Source: Halorussus sp. MSC15.2
GTDB taxonomy: Archaea; Halobacteriota; Halobacteria; Halobacteriales; Haladaptataceae
NCBI RefSeq assembly: GCF_010747475.1
Contig: NZ_VSLZ01000001.1
Location: 1,054,001-1,118,000 of the forward strand
Direction of reading: 5' to 3'
Length of the DNA stretch: 64,000 bases
Shown here: piece by piece, positions 6,915 to 16,797 of the stretch
Position numbering within the stretch: the stretch's first letter is position 1
Layout of the letters: every line of letters starts with the position of its first letter
Translations under genes and position numbers: made by a program
The notes under the pieces: generated by a model
What the model saw: the letters and a program-made list of their open reading frames with translations, nothing else
What the model was told of the DNA's origin: nothing
The model's database searches: none

Positions 6915-9689
6915 ATGGGAGCGCGCGACCTGTTGGCGCGCGGGGATTTCGACTTCGACGCCGATTCTGTCGAGGTGGACGACGCCGCCGTCCTCGAATC
7001 GCTGGAACCAGAGGTCAGGGAGTGGTGGGTCGAACAGTTCGGCGAGTACGTGCCCGACAACGGCGGCCTGTTCACGCCACCGCAGAAGGAGGCGATTCCG
7101 CTCATCAACGAGGGGACCAACGCGCTCGTCGCGTCGCCGACGGGGTCGGGCAAGACCCTCTCGGCGTTCACCGCGATTCTCAACGAGTTGTTCCGGAGAG
7201 AACGCGAGTGGGACGAGGGCTTGGACAACTCGGTTTACTGCCTCTACGTCTCGCCGCTCAAGTCGCTGGCCAACGACATCCACCGGAATCTGGAGGTGCC
7301 GCTGTCGGGCATCGCCGATAAGATGGACGGCGACCCCTCGGTCCGCCACGCTATCCGACACGGGGACACCGACGACGCGGCCCGCCGGAAGATGCTGGAG
7401 GAGACGCCTCACATCCTCAACACGACGCCCGAGACGCTGGCCATCCTGCTCAACTCCCCGAAGTTCAAGCAGAAGTTGGAGACCGTCGAGTACGTCGTCG
7501 TGGACGAGATTCACAGTCTCGCGGACGGCAAGCGGGGCACCCACCTCGCGCTGAGTCTGGAGCGACTGGAGAACATGGTCGAGTCCTCGCCGACGCGAAT
7601 CGGATGCTCGGCGACGGTCGAACCGCTCTCGGACATCGCGGACTTCCTCGTCGGATGCGAGCGGTCGGCCGATGGAGCGGACGGAGACGCGCGGGAGGCG
7701 ACCGTCCGAGACCGCGAAATCGTGGACACGCGGTTCGTCCGGGAGTTCGACATCGAGTTGCAGTGTCCGACCGACGACCTCATCGACACGCCCCGGGACG
7801 TGGTCAACGAACGGTTCTACGACCAACTCCACGACCTCATCTCGGACCACACCAACACCCTCGTCTTCACGAACACCCGGTCGGGGGCCGAGCGCGTCCT
7901 CCACAACCTCCGCGAGCGGTTCGCCGAGTACGACGAGGACAACTCCGGGTGCCACCACGGCAGTCTCTCGAAGGAGGCCCGCCAGTCCATCGAGGCGGAC
8001 CTGAAGGACGGGAGCCTCGACGTGGTGACGACCTCCACGAGTCTGGAACTCGGCATCGACATGCCCCACATCGACCTCGTGGTGCAGGTCGGGTCCCCCA
8101 AATCGGTGGCCTCCCTGCTCCAGCGCGTCGGACGGGCGGGCCACCAGCTCGGCCAGACCGTCGCGGGCCGCGTCGTCGCGCTCGACCGCGACGAACTCGT
8201 GGAGTGCGCCGTGATGCTCAAGAAGGCCGAGGAGGGGTTCGTGGACCGGGTGTTCGTCCCCGAGGAGGCCTACGACGTGGCCGCACAGCACGTCTACGGG
8301 ATGGCCATCAACGACGTGCGCCCGGAGCGGGAGGTCCGCGAGACGCTCCGGCGGGCCTACCCCTACCGGAACTTCTCGGACGACCAGTTCGAGACGCTGT
8401 TCCGCTACCTGACCTCGGACTACGAGGGACTGGAGGACAAGAACGTCTACGCCAAAATCTGGCGCGACGAGAACGACCCGCCCGACGGCGAGTACCACTA
8501 CCCGGAGTTCGACGTGGGCGAACCCCTGATAGGCAAGCGCGGCAAGTTGGCGCGGGTCATCTACATGACCAACATCGGCACGATTCCGGACTCGTTCACC
8601 TGCGACGTGTTCACCCGCGGCGACAACGAGTGGGTCGGCGACCTCGACGAGTCGTATCTGGACACCCTCGAGAAGGGCGACGTGTTCGTCCTCGGGGGCC
8701 AGAACTTCGAGTTCCAGTACCGCCGGGGGTCGAAGGTGTACGCCGACCGGACGAGCGCCCGGCCGACCGTCCCCTCGTGGTTCTCCGAGCGCCTGCCGCT
8801 GTCGTACGACCTCGGCCGGTCGATTCTGGAGTTCCAAGGCGACCTGCTCGAACGCTTCGCGAAGCGCGGCAAGCCCGCGGTCCGGGTGTGGCTCAGGGAG
8901 TTCCCGCTGGACGAGAACAGCGTCCGGGCCATCGCCCGGATGTTCGACGAGCAGATTCGCTACGCCGGTCCCGAGAGCGTCAGCACCGACCGGCGACTCG
9001 CGGTCGAGGTCGAACTCGACCGCGACGAGTACGAGCGCCACTACTACGTCCACTCGAACTACGGCCGGAAGTTCAACGACGGTCTCTCGCGGGTCGTCGC
9101 CTACCGGTGCGCCAACGCCGCCAACACCAACGTCTCGGTCGCGGTCGCCGACCACGGGTTCACGATTTCGATGCCGCTGAACCGGAAGGTGGACGTGGCC
9201 GAGATTCTGCGCGACGTCGACCCCGGGGAGGTCCGCAGCGACCTCCGGGCCGCGCTCGAGGGGACCGAACTCCTCCAGCGGTACTTCCGCATCAACGCCA
9301 CGCGGTCGCTGATGATTCTGAAGCGGTACAAGGGCTACGAGAAGTCCGCCAGCGAACAGCAGGTCTCCAGCGAGATGCTGCTGGGGTTCGCCGAGGGGCT
9401 GGAGGACTTCGCTGTCATCGAGGAGACCTACCGCGAGATAATCGAGGACAAACTCGCGGTCTCGGCCATCGAGGACGTGCTCGCCGACGTGCAGGCCGGA
9501 GACGTTGCCGTGGTCCAGAACCGCGTGGACACCCCGACGCCGAAGGCGTTCGGTCTCGCCACCCTGATGGCCAGCGACGTGGTGCTGGCCGAAGACGAGA
9601 GCGCGGTTCTGCAGGAGTTCCACGACCGCGTGCTGGAGGAAATCGGCGACGAGTACGGGAACGCGGGCGGGGCGTCGGCCGCGAAGTAG
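6915..9689 (+). CDS. Lhr-type ATP-dependent DNA helicase (large superfamily 2 helicase)
   Basis: A 924-residue SF2 helicase. Motif Q/I are FTPPQKEAIP and ASPTGSGKT (about residues 65-80). Motif Ia is VSPLKSLAND, motif II is DEIH, motif III is GCSATV, motif V is TSTSLELGIDMPHIDLVVQVG and motif VI is SLLQRVGRAGH. The long C-terminal part, with winged-helix and Lhr-core segments, matches the archaeal Lhr (Hel308-unrelated) group, which unwinds RNA:DNA or forked DNA during repair. The ATG at 6915 is preferred over the longer in-frame extension, whose composition is non-coding and which precedes the proximal TATA-like box. Confidence 0.9.
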   Translation: MGARDLLARGDFDFDADSVEVDDAAVLESLEPEVREWWVEQFGEYVPDNGGLFTPPQKEAIPLINEGTNALVASPTGSGKTLSAFTAILNELFRREREWDEGLDNSVYCLYVSPLKSLANDIHRNLEVPLSGIADKMDGDPSVRHAIRHGDTDDAARRKMLEETPHILNTTPETLAILLNSPKFKQKLETVEYVVVDEIHSLADGKRGTHLALSLERLENMVESSPTRIGCSATVEPLSDIADFLVGCERSADGADGDAREATVRDREIVDTRFVREFDIELQCPTDDLIDTPRDVVNERFYDQLHDLISDHTNTLVFTNTRSGAERVLHNLRERFAEYDEDNSGCHHGSLSKEARQSIEADLKDGSLDVVTTSTSLELGIDMPHIDLVVQVGSPKSVASLLQRVGRAGHQLGQTVAGRVVALDRDELVECAVMLKKAEEGFVDRVFVPEEAYDVAAQHVYGMAINDVRPEREVRETLRRAYPYRNFSDDQFETLFRYLTSDYEGLEDKNVYAKIWRDENDPPDGEYHYPEFDVGEPLIGKRGKLARVIYMTNIGTIPDSFTCDVFTRGDNEWVGDLDESYLDTLEKGDVFVLGGQNFEFQYRRGSKVYADRTSARPTVPSWFSERLPLSYDLGRSILEFQGDLLERFAKRGKPAVRVWLREFPLDENSVRAIARMFDEQIRYAGPESVSTDRRLAVEVELDRDEYERHYYVHSNYGRKFNDGLSRVVAYRCANAANTNVSVAVADHGFTISMPLNRKVDVAEILRDVDPGEVRSDLRAALEGTELLQRYFRINATRSLMILKRYKGYEKSASEQQVSSEMLLGFAEGLEDFAVIEETYREIIEDKLAVSAIEDVLADVQAGDVAVVQNRVDTPTPKAFGLATLMASDVVLAEDESAVLQEFHDRVLEEIGDEYGNAGGASAAK

Positions 9690-9693
9690 CCGC

Positions 9694-10071
9694 TCACTCT
9701 CGGAATCGGCGGACGGTCTCGATGCTGGTCGGGACGAGCAGCGACCCGCCGAGCAGACCGAACCCGCCGACGACCAGCAGACCGCCCGCTTCTCGAACCG
9801 GCAGAACCGTCGCGAGGACGACCAGCGCCTCCACCAGTCGTCCGGCGTCTACGAGACCGGACAGCAGTTCGAGCGTCCCGACCGCGACCAGCGCGATGCC
9901 GACACCGGACACGAACAGCGAGACCGCGACGCCGTCACGGACCGCCAGCGACGCGAGGTCGTCGTCGCACGGCACCGCCACGAACCGCGGGGAGACGTAT
10001 CGCCACAGGACGCCCGCTGCGACGAACGCGACGCCCATCGCGGCCACGAACGCGACGATACGTAATAGCAT
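9694..10071 (-). CDS. hypothetical membrane protein
   Basis: A 125-residue protein starting MLLRIVAFVAAMG, with about four hydrophobic segments: residues 2-22, about 48-70, about 80-95 and about 98-115. It ends in a short basic tail (ETVRRFRE). An in-frame GTG 9 bp upstream is possible. It converges on the helicase gene, whose stop lies 5 bp away. No known family was recognised. Confidence 0.65.
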   Translation of the reverse strand: MLLRIVAFVAAMGVAFVAAGVLWRYVSPRFVAVPCDDDLASLAVRDGVAVSLFVSGVGIALVAVGTLELLSGLVDAGRLVEALVVLATVLPVREAGGLLVVGGFGLLGGSLLVPTSIETVRRFRE

Positions 10072-10120
10072 GCTTCGCACGTCGAACGACGGCGATAAAA
10101 ATCCTCTGTCACTCGACTTG

Positions 10121-11383
10121 TCACTTCGAGACGAGCAGCGTGTCCAGCGCGTCCGGGACCACCAGCACGTCGCTGCCCGGTTCTATCGCGTCTTCGACCG
10201 ACTCGCGGGCGTGCATCAGGCAGTCCTCCACGACCGCGGGCGACTCGCTGTTCGTGACGAACACGTCGTACTCCCGGAGGACCCGCGCCACGACGAACGC
10301 GCGCTGTGCGCCGGGTTCGTAGCCCCGCCGCATCTCCTCGTACAGTTGCTCGGCGCTCTCCGCCCCGCTCAGTCGGTCGTAGAACCGACGCTCGCCCGTG
10401 CCCTCGCCCGCGCCCTCCTGCAGGCGCGCGGGCACGACGATGCGGCCGCTCGCGTTCGAGGCGCGGCGCGCCTCGCTACGCAACGGGTCGAAGTCGCCGA
10501 GCGCGATATACGTCGCGGCCCGCGTCGTCTGGTAGAGGTTGGCGTCTTTGGGCGCACCGACGCCCGCGACGACGGCGTCGTATCGCTCGGACAGCGGAAC
10601 GGAGATGTTTCGCCGACAGAGTTCTGCGAGGTCGCGAACCACGGCGCGGTGGTCGCCAGCGCTCGCGCCCAGAATCCCCGCCGGGCCGTGCGTGACGTTC
10701 AGACAGAAGTCGAGACCGATGCGGTCGCCCGCCCGGTTCAGCGTCTCGCGGAAGGGGTTGCCCTCGGTGCGGCCCAACCGGACGCCCGACTCGGCGAGCA
10801 TCGCCGGACCGTGGGTGTATCGGATGAGGGACTCGCCGCCAGCGCCGATTACCGGCGTCTTCGCGCCGCCGGAGAATCCGGCGTACTGGTGGGGTTCGAC
10901 CATCCCGGTCGAGACCACCGCGTCGGCGTCGGCGACGGTCGGATTGAGTTCGACGGGGACGCGCTCGCCGTCCGGTCCCTCGACCTCGGCGACGACTTCG
11001 GCCGCCTCGGCGTCGTGATTCTCCGCGAGGTCGGCGTACTCCCCGAGCGCCGTCCGCAACTCGTCGTCGGTCATCGGCCGGTGGAGTCCGAGACCCACGA
11101 CGACGGCGATTCGGTCACGCTCGACGCCCGCCTCCCGGAGGTCCGCGACCAGCAGGTCGAGGAGCACGTCGTCGGGCGTCGCGCGGGTCACGTCGGTCAC
11201 GACGATGGCCACCTCATCGTCGGCGTCCACGCGTTCGCGGAGCGGCGGCCCGTGGGGGTCGGCCATCGCCGATTCGGCGGCGTCTCGGGGGTCCACCGGG
11301 TCGCCGCCCGGCGGTTCGGCGACCGTCACGTCGCAGTCTGGCAGCGACACCTCGACGGCGGTGTCGCCGTAGGGAACTCTCAT
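10121..11383 (-). CDS. larA: lactate racemase-like protein (LarA, DUF2088)
   Basis: A 420-residue protein of normal LarA length. Family signatures are IVVTDVTRATP, the GLGLHRPMTDDEL segment containing a conserved catalytic-site His, STGMVEPHQYAGFSGGAKTPVIGAGG, and NVTHGPAGI later on. LarA proteins racemise alpha-hydroxy acids using a nickel-pincer nucleotide made by LarB, LarC and LarE; none of these accessory genes is nearby, so they would have to be encoded elsewhere. Many haloarchaeal homologues have unknown substrates, so the gene symbol marks the family rather than a proven lactate activity. Confidence 0.75.
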   Translation of the reverse strand: MRVPYGDTAVEVSLPDCDVTVAEPPGGDPVDPRDAAESAMADPHGPPLRERVDADDEVAIVVTDVTRATPDDVLLDLLVADLREAGVERDRIAVVVGLGLHRPMTDDELRTALGEYADLAENHDAEAAEVVAEVEGPDGERVPVELNPTVADADAVVSTGMVEPHQYAGFSGGAKTPVIGAGGESLIRYTHGPAMLAESGVRLGRTEGNPFRETLNRAGDRIGLDFCLNVTHGPAGILGASAGDHRAVVRDLAELCRRNISVPLSERYDAVVAGVGAPKDANLYQTTRAATYIALGDFDPLRSEARRASNASGRIVVPARLQEGAGEGTGERRFYDRLSGAESAEQLYEEMRRGYEPGAQRAFVVARVLREYDVFVTNSESPAVVEDCLMHARESVEDAIEPGSDVLVVPDALDTLLVSK

Positions 11384-11527
11384 ACGGAGGGGTACGCGGG
11401 GTCGGAACGTAAATCGTCGCTCCGCGGTACCGCCTCTCGTCGGTCCGCCTCGTTCGGTTATCTGTCCGCTTCGGTCGGTCGTCGGTCCACTACACTGGGT
11501 CCTCGAATTACTGCATCGCGTCCCGAA

Positions 11528-12844
11528 CTACTCCACCACGTCCTCGATGGACGCTTCGAGCGACTCGATGCTCTCGGCGATGTCCCGGACCATCGCGGTC
11601 TGCTCCTCGTTGGCGGCCGCGATGCCCTCGACGGCGTCGGACACGTCCCCGGCCTGCCCAACCACCGTGTCGGTCATGCTCGCTATCTCTTCGGCGCTCG
11701 CGGCCTGCTCCTCCGTGGTCTCGGCGATTTCGCTGACGCCGGTGTCGGTCTGCTGGACGGCCGCCACGATGTCCTGCTGGTTCTCGACCACCGACCTGAT
11801 GTCGGCGGCGGCCTCGTCGAGTTGCTCGTCGTTCTCCGATATCTTCTCGACCGTGTCGTGGGTCGTCTCGCGCACGTCTTCGACCATCGACTCGATTTCG
11901 TCCACCCGGTCTTTCGACTGCTCGGCGAGTTCCTTTATCTCGTTCGCCACGACGGCGAACCCGTCGCCGCTCCCGTCCGACCGCGCCGCTTCGATGTTCG
12001 CGTTCAGCGCGAGGAGGTTGGTCTGCTCGGCGATGTCGTCGATGACCTCGACGACTTCGTCGATTTCGTCCACGCGGTCTTCGAGGCTCTCGGCGTCGGC
12101 GACGACCTCCTCGGACTTCTCGGCGACTGCGTCGACGGTTTCGAGCGTCCGCTCCGCGCTCTCGGCCGACTCCTCGGCGGACGCCTTCGCCTCGGCGCTC
12201 TGCCTGCTCACCTCGTCGGCGCTCGACGCTATCTCTTCGACCGTCGCGCTCAGCGAGGACACCTCCGACTGCACCTGCTGGAGGTTGGTCTCCTGCTCGC
12301 GCGCGAGGTCGCTGACCTCCCGTGAGTCCTCGGAGACGTCGGCGGTCGAGTCGCGGAGTTCGTCCACCGCGGTCTCGACCTCGTCGGTCATCCGCTCTTG
12401 GAGGTCCCGAATCGTCTCGCGCTGTTCGACGAGTTCGGTGACGCGGGTGAGCACCTCCACCGCGCCCACGACGTCGCCCGCGGAATCCGTAACTGGCACG
12501 CCGAGCGCCCGGGCGTGCGCCCGGTCGCCGTCGGCGGTCGCCGCCGAGCGAATCGTCTCCTCGCGGACGACCTCCCCGGTCCGAACCACCGTCTCGGCCA
12601 GCGTCTCGTCCTCCCCCTCGGTCCCGAAGACGTCGTAGGCGTGCTTCCCGACGACCTCCTCTGCCGGGTACCCCGTCATCTCCACGACGGCGGCGTTCCA
12701 CCGCGTGATGTGTCCGGTCTCGTCCACGACGAACGCGGGTTCGGGCAACTGTTCCACGAGTTGCTCGAACGCGCCTCGCCAGAAGTCGCCCGCGTCGGTG
12801 TCGGTACTCGGTCCGAATCGTTCGGGGGTGTCGTTGACAGCCAT
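11528..12844 (-). CDS. methyl-accepting chemotaxis protein, soluble, PAS-type sensor
   Basis: A 438-residue transducer without transmembrane segments. A PAS domain covers about residues 25-130 (AFVVDETGHITRWNAAVVEMTGYPAEEVVG), followed by a coiled-coil region and the signalling domain. The latter includes the hairpin tip EQTNLLALNANIEAARS...GFAVVANEIKELAEQSK, where CheA and CheW bind. Glutamate pairs for methylation flank the tip. It would report an internal signal such as redox state or a cofactor to the flagellar motor. A TATA-like run near 12885-12893 places the mRNA start inside the longer frame, so the ATG at 12844 is preferred over 12868. Confidence 0.9.
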   Translation of the reverse strand: MAVNDTPERFGPSTDTDAGDFWRGAFEQLVEQLPEPAFVVDETGHITRWNAAVVEMTGYPAEEVVGKHAYDVFGTEGEDETLAETVVRTGEVVREETIRSAATADGDRAHARALGVPVTDSAGDVVGAVEVLTRVTELVEQRETIRDLQERMTDEVETAVDELRDSTADVSEDSREVSDLAREQETNLQQVQSEVSSLSATVEEIASSADEVSRQSAEAKASAEESAESAERTLETVDAVAEKSEEVVADAESLEDRVDEIDEVVEVIDDIAEQTNLLALNANIEAARSDGSGDGFAVVANEIKELAEQSKDRVDEIESMVEDVRETTHDTVEKISENDEQLDEAAADIRSVVENQQDIVAAVQQTDTGVSEIAETTEEQAASAEEIASMTDTVVGQAGDVSDAVEGIAAANEEQTAMVRDIAESIESLEASIEDVVE

Positions 12845-12989
12845 CTGTGAGATTCCTCGTGAGACCAACGTTTCGAGAGGGGGTATATATCGTATTCGAA
12901 GCCAGAAACCCCAGATGCATCTGACAGATGTTAATTAAAATGATAAAATGCTAAAACGCTGGACCTATCGGAAGACGTCGGAGAACTGG

Positions 12990-14054
12990 TCAGATATCGA
13001 CCGCGAAGGACTCGCGACCCGACGACTCCGCCGCGAACGCCGCCAGTAGGTCGGCCGCGGCGTCGAGGTCGTCGGTGTCGATGACTTCGACCGGCGTGTG
13101 CATGTAGCGGTTCGGGAGGCCGAGATTCAGCGACGGGATGCCGCCCTGCGAGGTGTAGAAGGCGTCGGCGTCGGTGCCGGTGGAGCGTCCCGACGCCTGC
13201 AACTGGACCGGGAGGTCGGCGTCCGCGGCCGCGTCGCGGACCGCTCGAACGACTTCCGGGTGGTTCGAGGACCCGCGGGCGACGACCGGTCCCTCGCCGA
13301 GTTCGACCTCGCCGTGCTGGTCCGACTCGTCGCTCACGTCCGGACTGTCCACCGCGTGAGTCACGTCCACCGCGACCGCGGCGTCCACCGGGAGGTCGAA
13401 CCCGACCATCTTCGCGCCCTGCTTGCCGAGTTCCTCCTGTACGGTGCTGACCGCGTACACCGTCGCGTCCGTGTCGGACTCCGCGGCGCGGCGCGCCGCC
13501 TCCGCGGCGACCCAGATGCCGACGCGGTTGTCCATCCCGCGGGCCGCCATCCGAGTCCCCTGCAACTCCCGAACCGGGGTATCGAAGGTGATTGGGTCGC
13601 CAACGTCCACGAGTTCGCGGGCCTCGGTCTCGGTCTCCGCTCCGATATCCACGTGCTGTTCGGCGACGTCTTCGATTTCGTCGTCCTCGGCGTCGCGGAG
13701 GTGAATGGCGGTCTGGCCGACCACGCCCCGCACCACGCCGTCGTCGGTGTGAATCTCGACGTGCTGGCCCTTCGTGACGGTGCGGTCGGTGCCGCCGATT
13801 CGCGAGAGGTGGACGTACCCGTCCTCGTCCACGCTGTTGACCATCATGCCGATTTCGTCGGCGTGTCCGGTGAACGCGACCGCGGGGTCGTCCCCGTCTA
13901 CGACGGCCACGGCGTTGCCGTACTCGTCGGTTCGTACCTCGTCGGCGAACGACGAGACGTACTCGACCCAGACTCGTTGCACGTCGGTCTCGAATCCGGC
14001 CGGACTCGGTGTCGTGAGCAAATCGTCAAGGAACTCGCGGTGTGATTGGTCCAT
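12990..14054 (-). CDS. M42 family metallopeptidase (TET/glutamyl aminopeptidase type)
   Basis: A 354-residue di-metal aminopeptidase. Expected ligands and catalytic residues appear in order: AFTGHADEIGMMV (His), a later MDNRVG (bridging Asp), the catalytic VQEELGKQG (Glu-Glu), AVDVTH (Asp) and the C-terminal NRYMHTPVEV (His). TET peptidases assemble into dodecameric tetrahedra and trim peptides released by the proteasome. The gene is monocistronic, with a start close to a divergent small gene's upstream region. The product is cytoplasmic, with no signal peptide. Confidence 0.88.
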   Translation of the reverse strand: MDQSHREFLDDLLTTPSPAGFETDVQRVWVEYVSSFADEVRTDEYGNAVAVVDGDDPAVAFTGHADEIGMMVNSVDEDGYVHLSRIGGTDRTVTKGQHVEIHTDDGVVRGVVGQTAIHLRDAEDDEIEDVAEQHVDIGAETETEARELVDVGDPITFDTPVRELQGTRMAARGMDNRVGIWVAAEAARRAAESDTDATVYAVSTVQEELGKQGAKMVGFDLPVDAAVAVDVTHAVDSPDVSDESDQHGEVELGEGPVVARGSSNHPEVVRAVRDAAADADLPVQLQASGRSTGTDADAFYTSQGGIPSLNLGLPNRYMHTPVEVIDTDDLDAAADLLAAFAAESSGRESFAVDI

Positions 14055-14244
14055 ACGCAGAAAAAACGACCGCGTCTAATGAAACTTCTACTTCCGGCAG
14101 GTCGGCGTGGGTCGCTCGTCGGTGAGACGACGTGCGAACCTCGCGTCTGCCGTCGGCGTCAGGGAACCGACAGAAACCGAGTGCGCGGAGTCGTCTCTTC
14201 TAATCGCCCCAACCGCTAAGTCCGTTCTCGGCGACTGTCCGGAC

Positions 14245-14535
14245 ATGGGTGTTCTCGAAATCCACTTCCACGACTCGGAGTTCCGCCTGTCGCTGAACCC
14301 CGGTACCGACCGCGAGCGGACGCTCTCGCTCGGGTCGCGCGGTGACTCCGGGTCGAGTACCCGCGGCGGTACGAGCGGGCGACCAGCCATCGCGTCGAAA
14401 CTCCGGTCGTTCGGGGTCCTCGCGCTCGTCGTCGGCGCGGGCGTCGCGTACAACCGAATCCAGTCGCGGCGGGCGAGGGAGGCCGCCGCGGAACGCGACT
14501 CGGGTCGGCGCTTCCCGCGGATTCGGTCGCGGTGA
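14245..14535 (+). CDS. hypothetical protein with one membrane segment
   Basis: A 96-residue protein from the ATG at 14245. The N-terminal half (MGVLEIHFHDSEFRLSL) may form beta strands. A hydrophobic segment, FGVLALVVGAGVAYN (about residues 56-70), is followed by a basic tail RRAREAAAERDSGRRFPRIRSR, suggesting the C-terminus is cytoplasmic. A longer in-frame start at 14107 exists but adds atypical sequence. Family not recognised. Confidence 0.6.
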   Translation: MGVLEIHFHDSEFRLSLNPGTDRERTLSLGSRGDSGSSTRGGTSGRPAIASKLRSFGVLALVVGAGVAYNRIQSRRAREAAAERDSGRRFPRIRSR

Positions 14536-14670
14536 CGTTCTCCCGTTCGGCCGCGGAGTCCGAGCGCGGGGGCCGGTCGGCGTCGGCAATCGTCTCGGAG
14601 AGACCTGCCACCGGCGTCGGACGAGACCAGCCCACACACTTTTCGCCGGAAACGTCGAACTCCGTCCGTG

Positions 14671-14970
14671 ATGTCCGAGCGCACGTACTCCGTCTACCTC
14701 ATCGAACGCCACGGCGAACAGGGCGGCAAGCGAGAAGTCACGTCTCCGGTTCAGGGTCACGAACTGGAGTTCTACGACAGCGGCGTGTGGTTGAACCGCG
14801 AGACCGGACGGAACTTCTTCCCCTACCGGCAGATTCGGACCATCCGGGAGCATCCCGAGGGGACCCCGACCGAGAGCCAGAGTGAGACCTCCCAAGAGGG
14901 CGAGAGCGGTAGCGGTAACCGGACCGCCGAGGGAGGCGACGGCGGTGCGGAGGAAGAGATGCTGGAGTGA
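14671..14970 (+). CDS. hypothetical acidic protein
   Basis: A 99-residue protein beginning MSERTYSVYLIERHGEQ. The first 55 residues are compact and rich in aromatic residues (LEFYDSGVWLNRETGRNFFPYRQIRTI). The remainder is a disordered acidic and Gly/Ser tail ending EEEMLE. The N-terminal block looks like a small beta-rich domain of a kind found in haloarchaeal conserved proteins; no function is proposed. Confidence 0.65.
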   Translation: MSERTYSVYLIERHGEQGGKREVTSPVQGHELEFYDSGVWLNRETGRNFFPYRQIRTIREHPEGTPTESQSETSQEGESGSGNRTAEGGDGGAEEEMLE

Positions 14971-14994
14971 AATCGGCGACGACCCGCCGAGCGG

Positions 14995-16797
14995 TCAGGG
15001 CGTCAGGCCGACGACCCGCCGGTTCAGGATGTCGGCGTAGCCCGAGAACGACAGTTTCAGCGACGGCACGCCCGCGAACGCCAGCGTCTGGAGCGTGAGC
15101 ATGGGCCGGTCGCCGTCCGCGCCGAGTCGCCTGAGCGCCGAGTCCACCGCGTCGTAGAGTTTCGCGGTCTCCTCGACTTCGAGGTCCGCGCAGACCCCCG
15201 CGACTCTGGTGGGAAGTTCCGCGACGACGTCGCCGTCCTCGACCACGGCCCACCCGCCGCCCGTCTCCGCGACGTGGCCGACCGCGGTCCGCATGTCGGC
15301 GTCGTTCGCCCCGACCGCGAGGACACCGGGGGTCTCCCAGACGACGCTGGTGGCGACCGCGCCGGCATCGAGACCGAACCCCGTCAGGAAGCCGGTGAAC
15401 CCGCCCGCTCCTCCGGAGTCGGCCGACTCCGACGACCCGTCAGAGCGTCGCTCCGCCACGTCGCCCCTCGGATGCCTGTCGAGCAGGGTCGCCTTGAGGA
15501 CGTCGGCGTCGGGGTCCGCGACCAGTTCGTCGCCCTCGACCGGCGGGGAGACCGTCGTCTCGCCGGAGAGCAGGCCGCGCTGGCACTCGATGGCCCGGAC
15601 CTCGCCGCTCGCCCCCTCGTCTCCGCCGCTGGCCGCGTCGGCGGGCACACGGAACTGCTCGGGGTCGGGCGAGACGTTCACCGAGTCGTAGAACCGGTCG
15701 GGGTACTCGTGGTTCCGTGGGGCGACCGTGGACTCGCCCTTGTTGTAGACGACCTCCCCGCCGCTGACGACCGTGGTGACGTTCACCTCGTCGAGGTCGT
15801 CGATGAGGACGATGTCGGCGACGCTGCCGGGCGAGAGCGACCCGACGCCCTCGTCGTCGAGACCGAAGTGGCGGGCGGGGTTGAGCGTCGCCATCCGGAT
15901 GGCGTCGGCGGGGTCGACGCCCTCCTCGATGGCCCGCCGGACCACGGCGTCCATGTACCCCTCGTCGATGAGTTCCCGGGGCCACATCCCGTCCGAGGAG
16001 AGCGAGAGTTCCGCGGTCGGCACCTCGGCGTAGGCGTCGCCTATCGCCGCCATGTCGTCGCGAATCGACCCGTAACGCCCGATGGCGTGGACGCCGTTCT
16101 CGACGCGCGTCACGACGTCCTCGCCCGAGATGGCCTCGTGGTCGTCGTCGATTATCGTTGCGAAGGCGGCGAACTTCTCGCCCGAGCAGCCGGCGGCGTG
16201 GCCCGAGACGGTCTTGCCCTCGGCGTCGGCGCGCTGGTAGAGCAGTTCCGCCGGCGTGTCCCGGCCCACGGCGTGAATCCAGTCGGTCTCGCCGACGCCC
16301 ACGACGCGGTCGTCTGCCAGCAGGTCCGCGAGCGCCTCGGCGTCCTCGTCGTCGGCCCGCCGCGGTTCGAAGGTGTCGAGCAGGGGTTGAGGCGGCACGA
16401 CCGCTCGCACGCGGACCGGGAGGTAAGACGTGGCGGCGAGGAACTGTTCGACGCCCTCCGCGCCGAACGCAGGACCGTACCCCGTGACCTCCGAGACGAC
16501 CGTGGTCGTGCCGCCCTCGATGGCGTAGTGATACGCGTTCTCGAACGTCTGGTGGAGGTCGAGGTGGGTGTGGGCGTCCACGAACCCCGGCGCGACGACC
16601 CGATTCCCGGCGGTGACGACCCGCGTGTCCTCGCCGACGACAGGAGATGCGTCCTCGGGGAGCGCGGCGACTCTGTCGTCCACCACGACCACGTCTCGGG
16701 ACTGGAACTCGCCCATCTCCGGCAGGCAGACTCGGCCGCCCGTGACGACGAGGTCGGCGTCCGCCTCGCCGAGCGCGACCGACTGGAGGTCGTTCAC
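14995..16797 (-). CDS. ade: adenine deaminase
   Basis: A 600-residue amidohydrolase of the Ade type. The first metal motif is GFVDAHTHLDL, then EGGTTTVVSEVTGYGPAFG, the SGHAAG loop and SLSSDGMWP carrying the late Asp. The C-terminal adenine deaminase domain (GEVRAIECQRG...FTGFLTGFGLDAGAVATSVVWETPG) is also present, which separates it from ordinary amidohydrolases. It converts adenine to hypoxanthine and ammonia for purine salvage. Its start codon overlaps the stop of the upstream metallo-hydrolase gene (TGATG), so the two form an operon. Confidence 0.87.
   Translation of the reverse strand: MNDLQSVALGEADADLVVTGGRVCLPEMGEFQSRDVVVVDDRVAALPEDASPVVGEDTRVVTAGNRVVAPGFVDAHTHLDLHQTFENAYHYAIEGGTTTVVSEVTGYGPAFGAEGVEQFLAATSYLPVRVRAVVPPQPLLDTFEPRRADDEDAEALADLLADDRVVGVGETDWIHAVGRDTPAELLYQRADAEGKTVSGHAAGCSGEKFAAFATIIDDDHEAISGEDVVTRVENGVHAIGRYGSIRDDMAAIGDAYAEVPTAELSLSSDGMWPRELIDEGYMDAVVRRAIEEGVDPADAIRMATLNPARHFGLDDEGVGSLSPGSVADIVLIDDLDEVNVTTVVSGGEVVYNKGESTVAPRNHEYPDRFYDSVNVSPDPEQFRVPADAASGGDEGASGEVRAIECQRGLLSGETTVSPPVEGDELVADPDADVLKATLLDRHPRGDVAERRSDGSSESADSGGAGGFTGFLTGFGLDAGAVATSVVWETPGVLAVGANDADMRTAVGHVAETGGGWAVVEDGDVVAELPTRVAGVCADLEVEETAKLYDAVDSALRRLGADGDRPMLTLQTLAFAGVPSLKLSFSGYADILNRRVVGLTP

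Noticed and set aside
6885-9623. A 912-codon frame antisense to the helicase
   Set aside because: Shadow frame of the helicase gene; composition is not that of an acidic halophile protein, and it has no motif.
7604-12325. A 1573-codon open frame on the plus strand
   Set aside because: It is an artefact of high GC: it is Arg/Pro-rich and covers the helicase, LarA and transducer genes in the wrong frame or strand.
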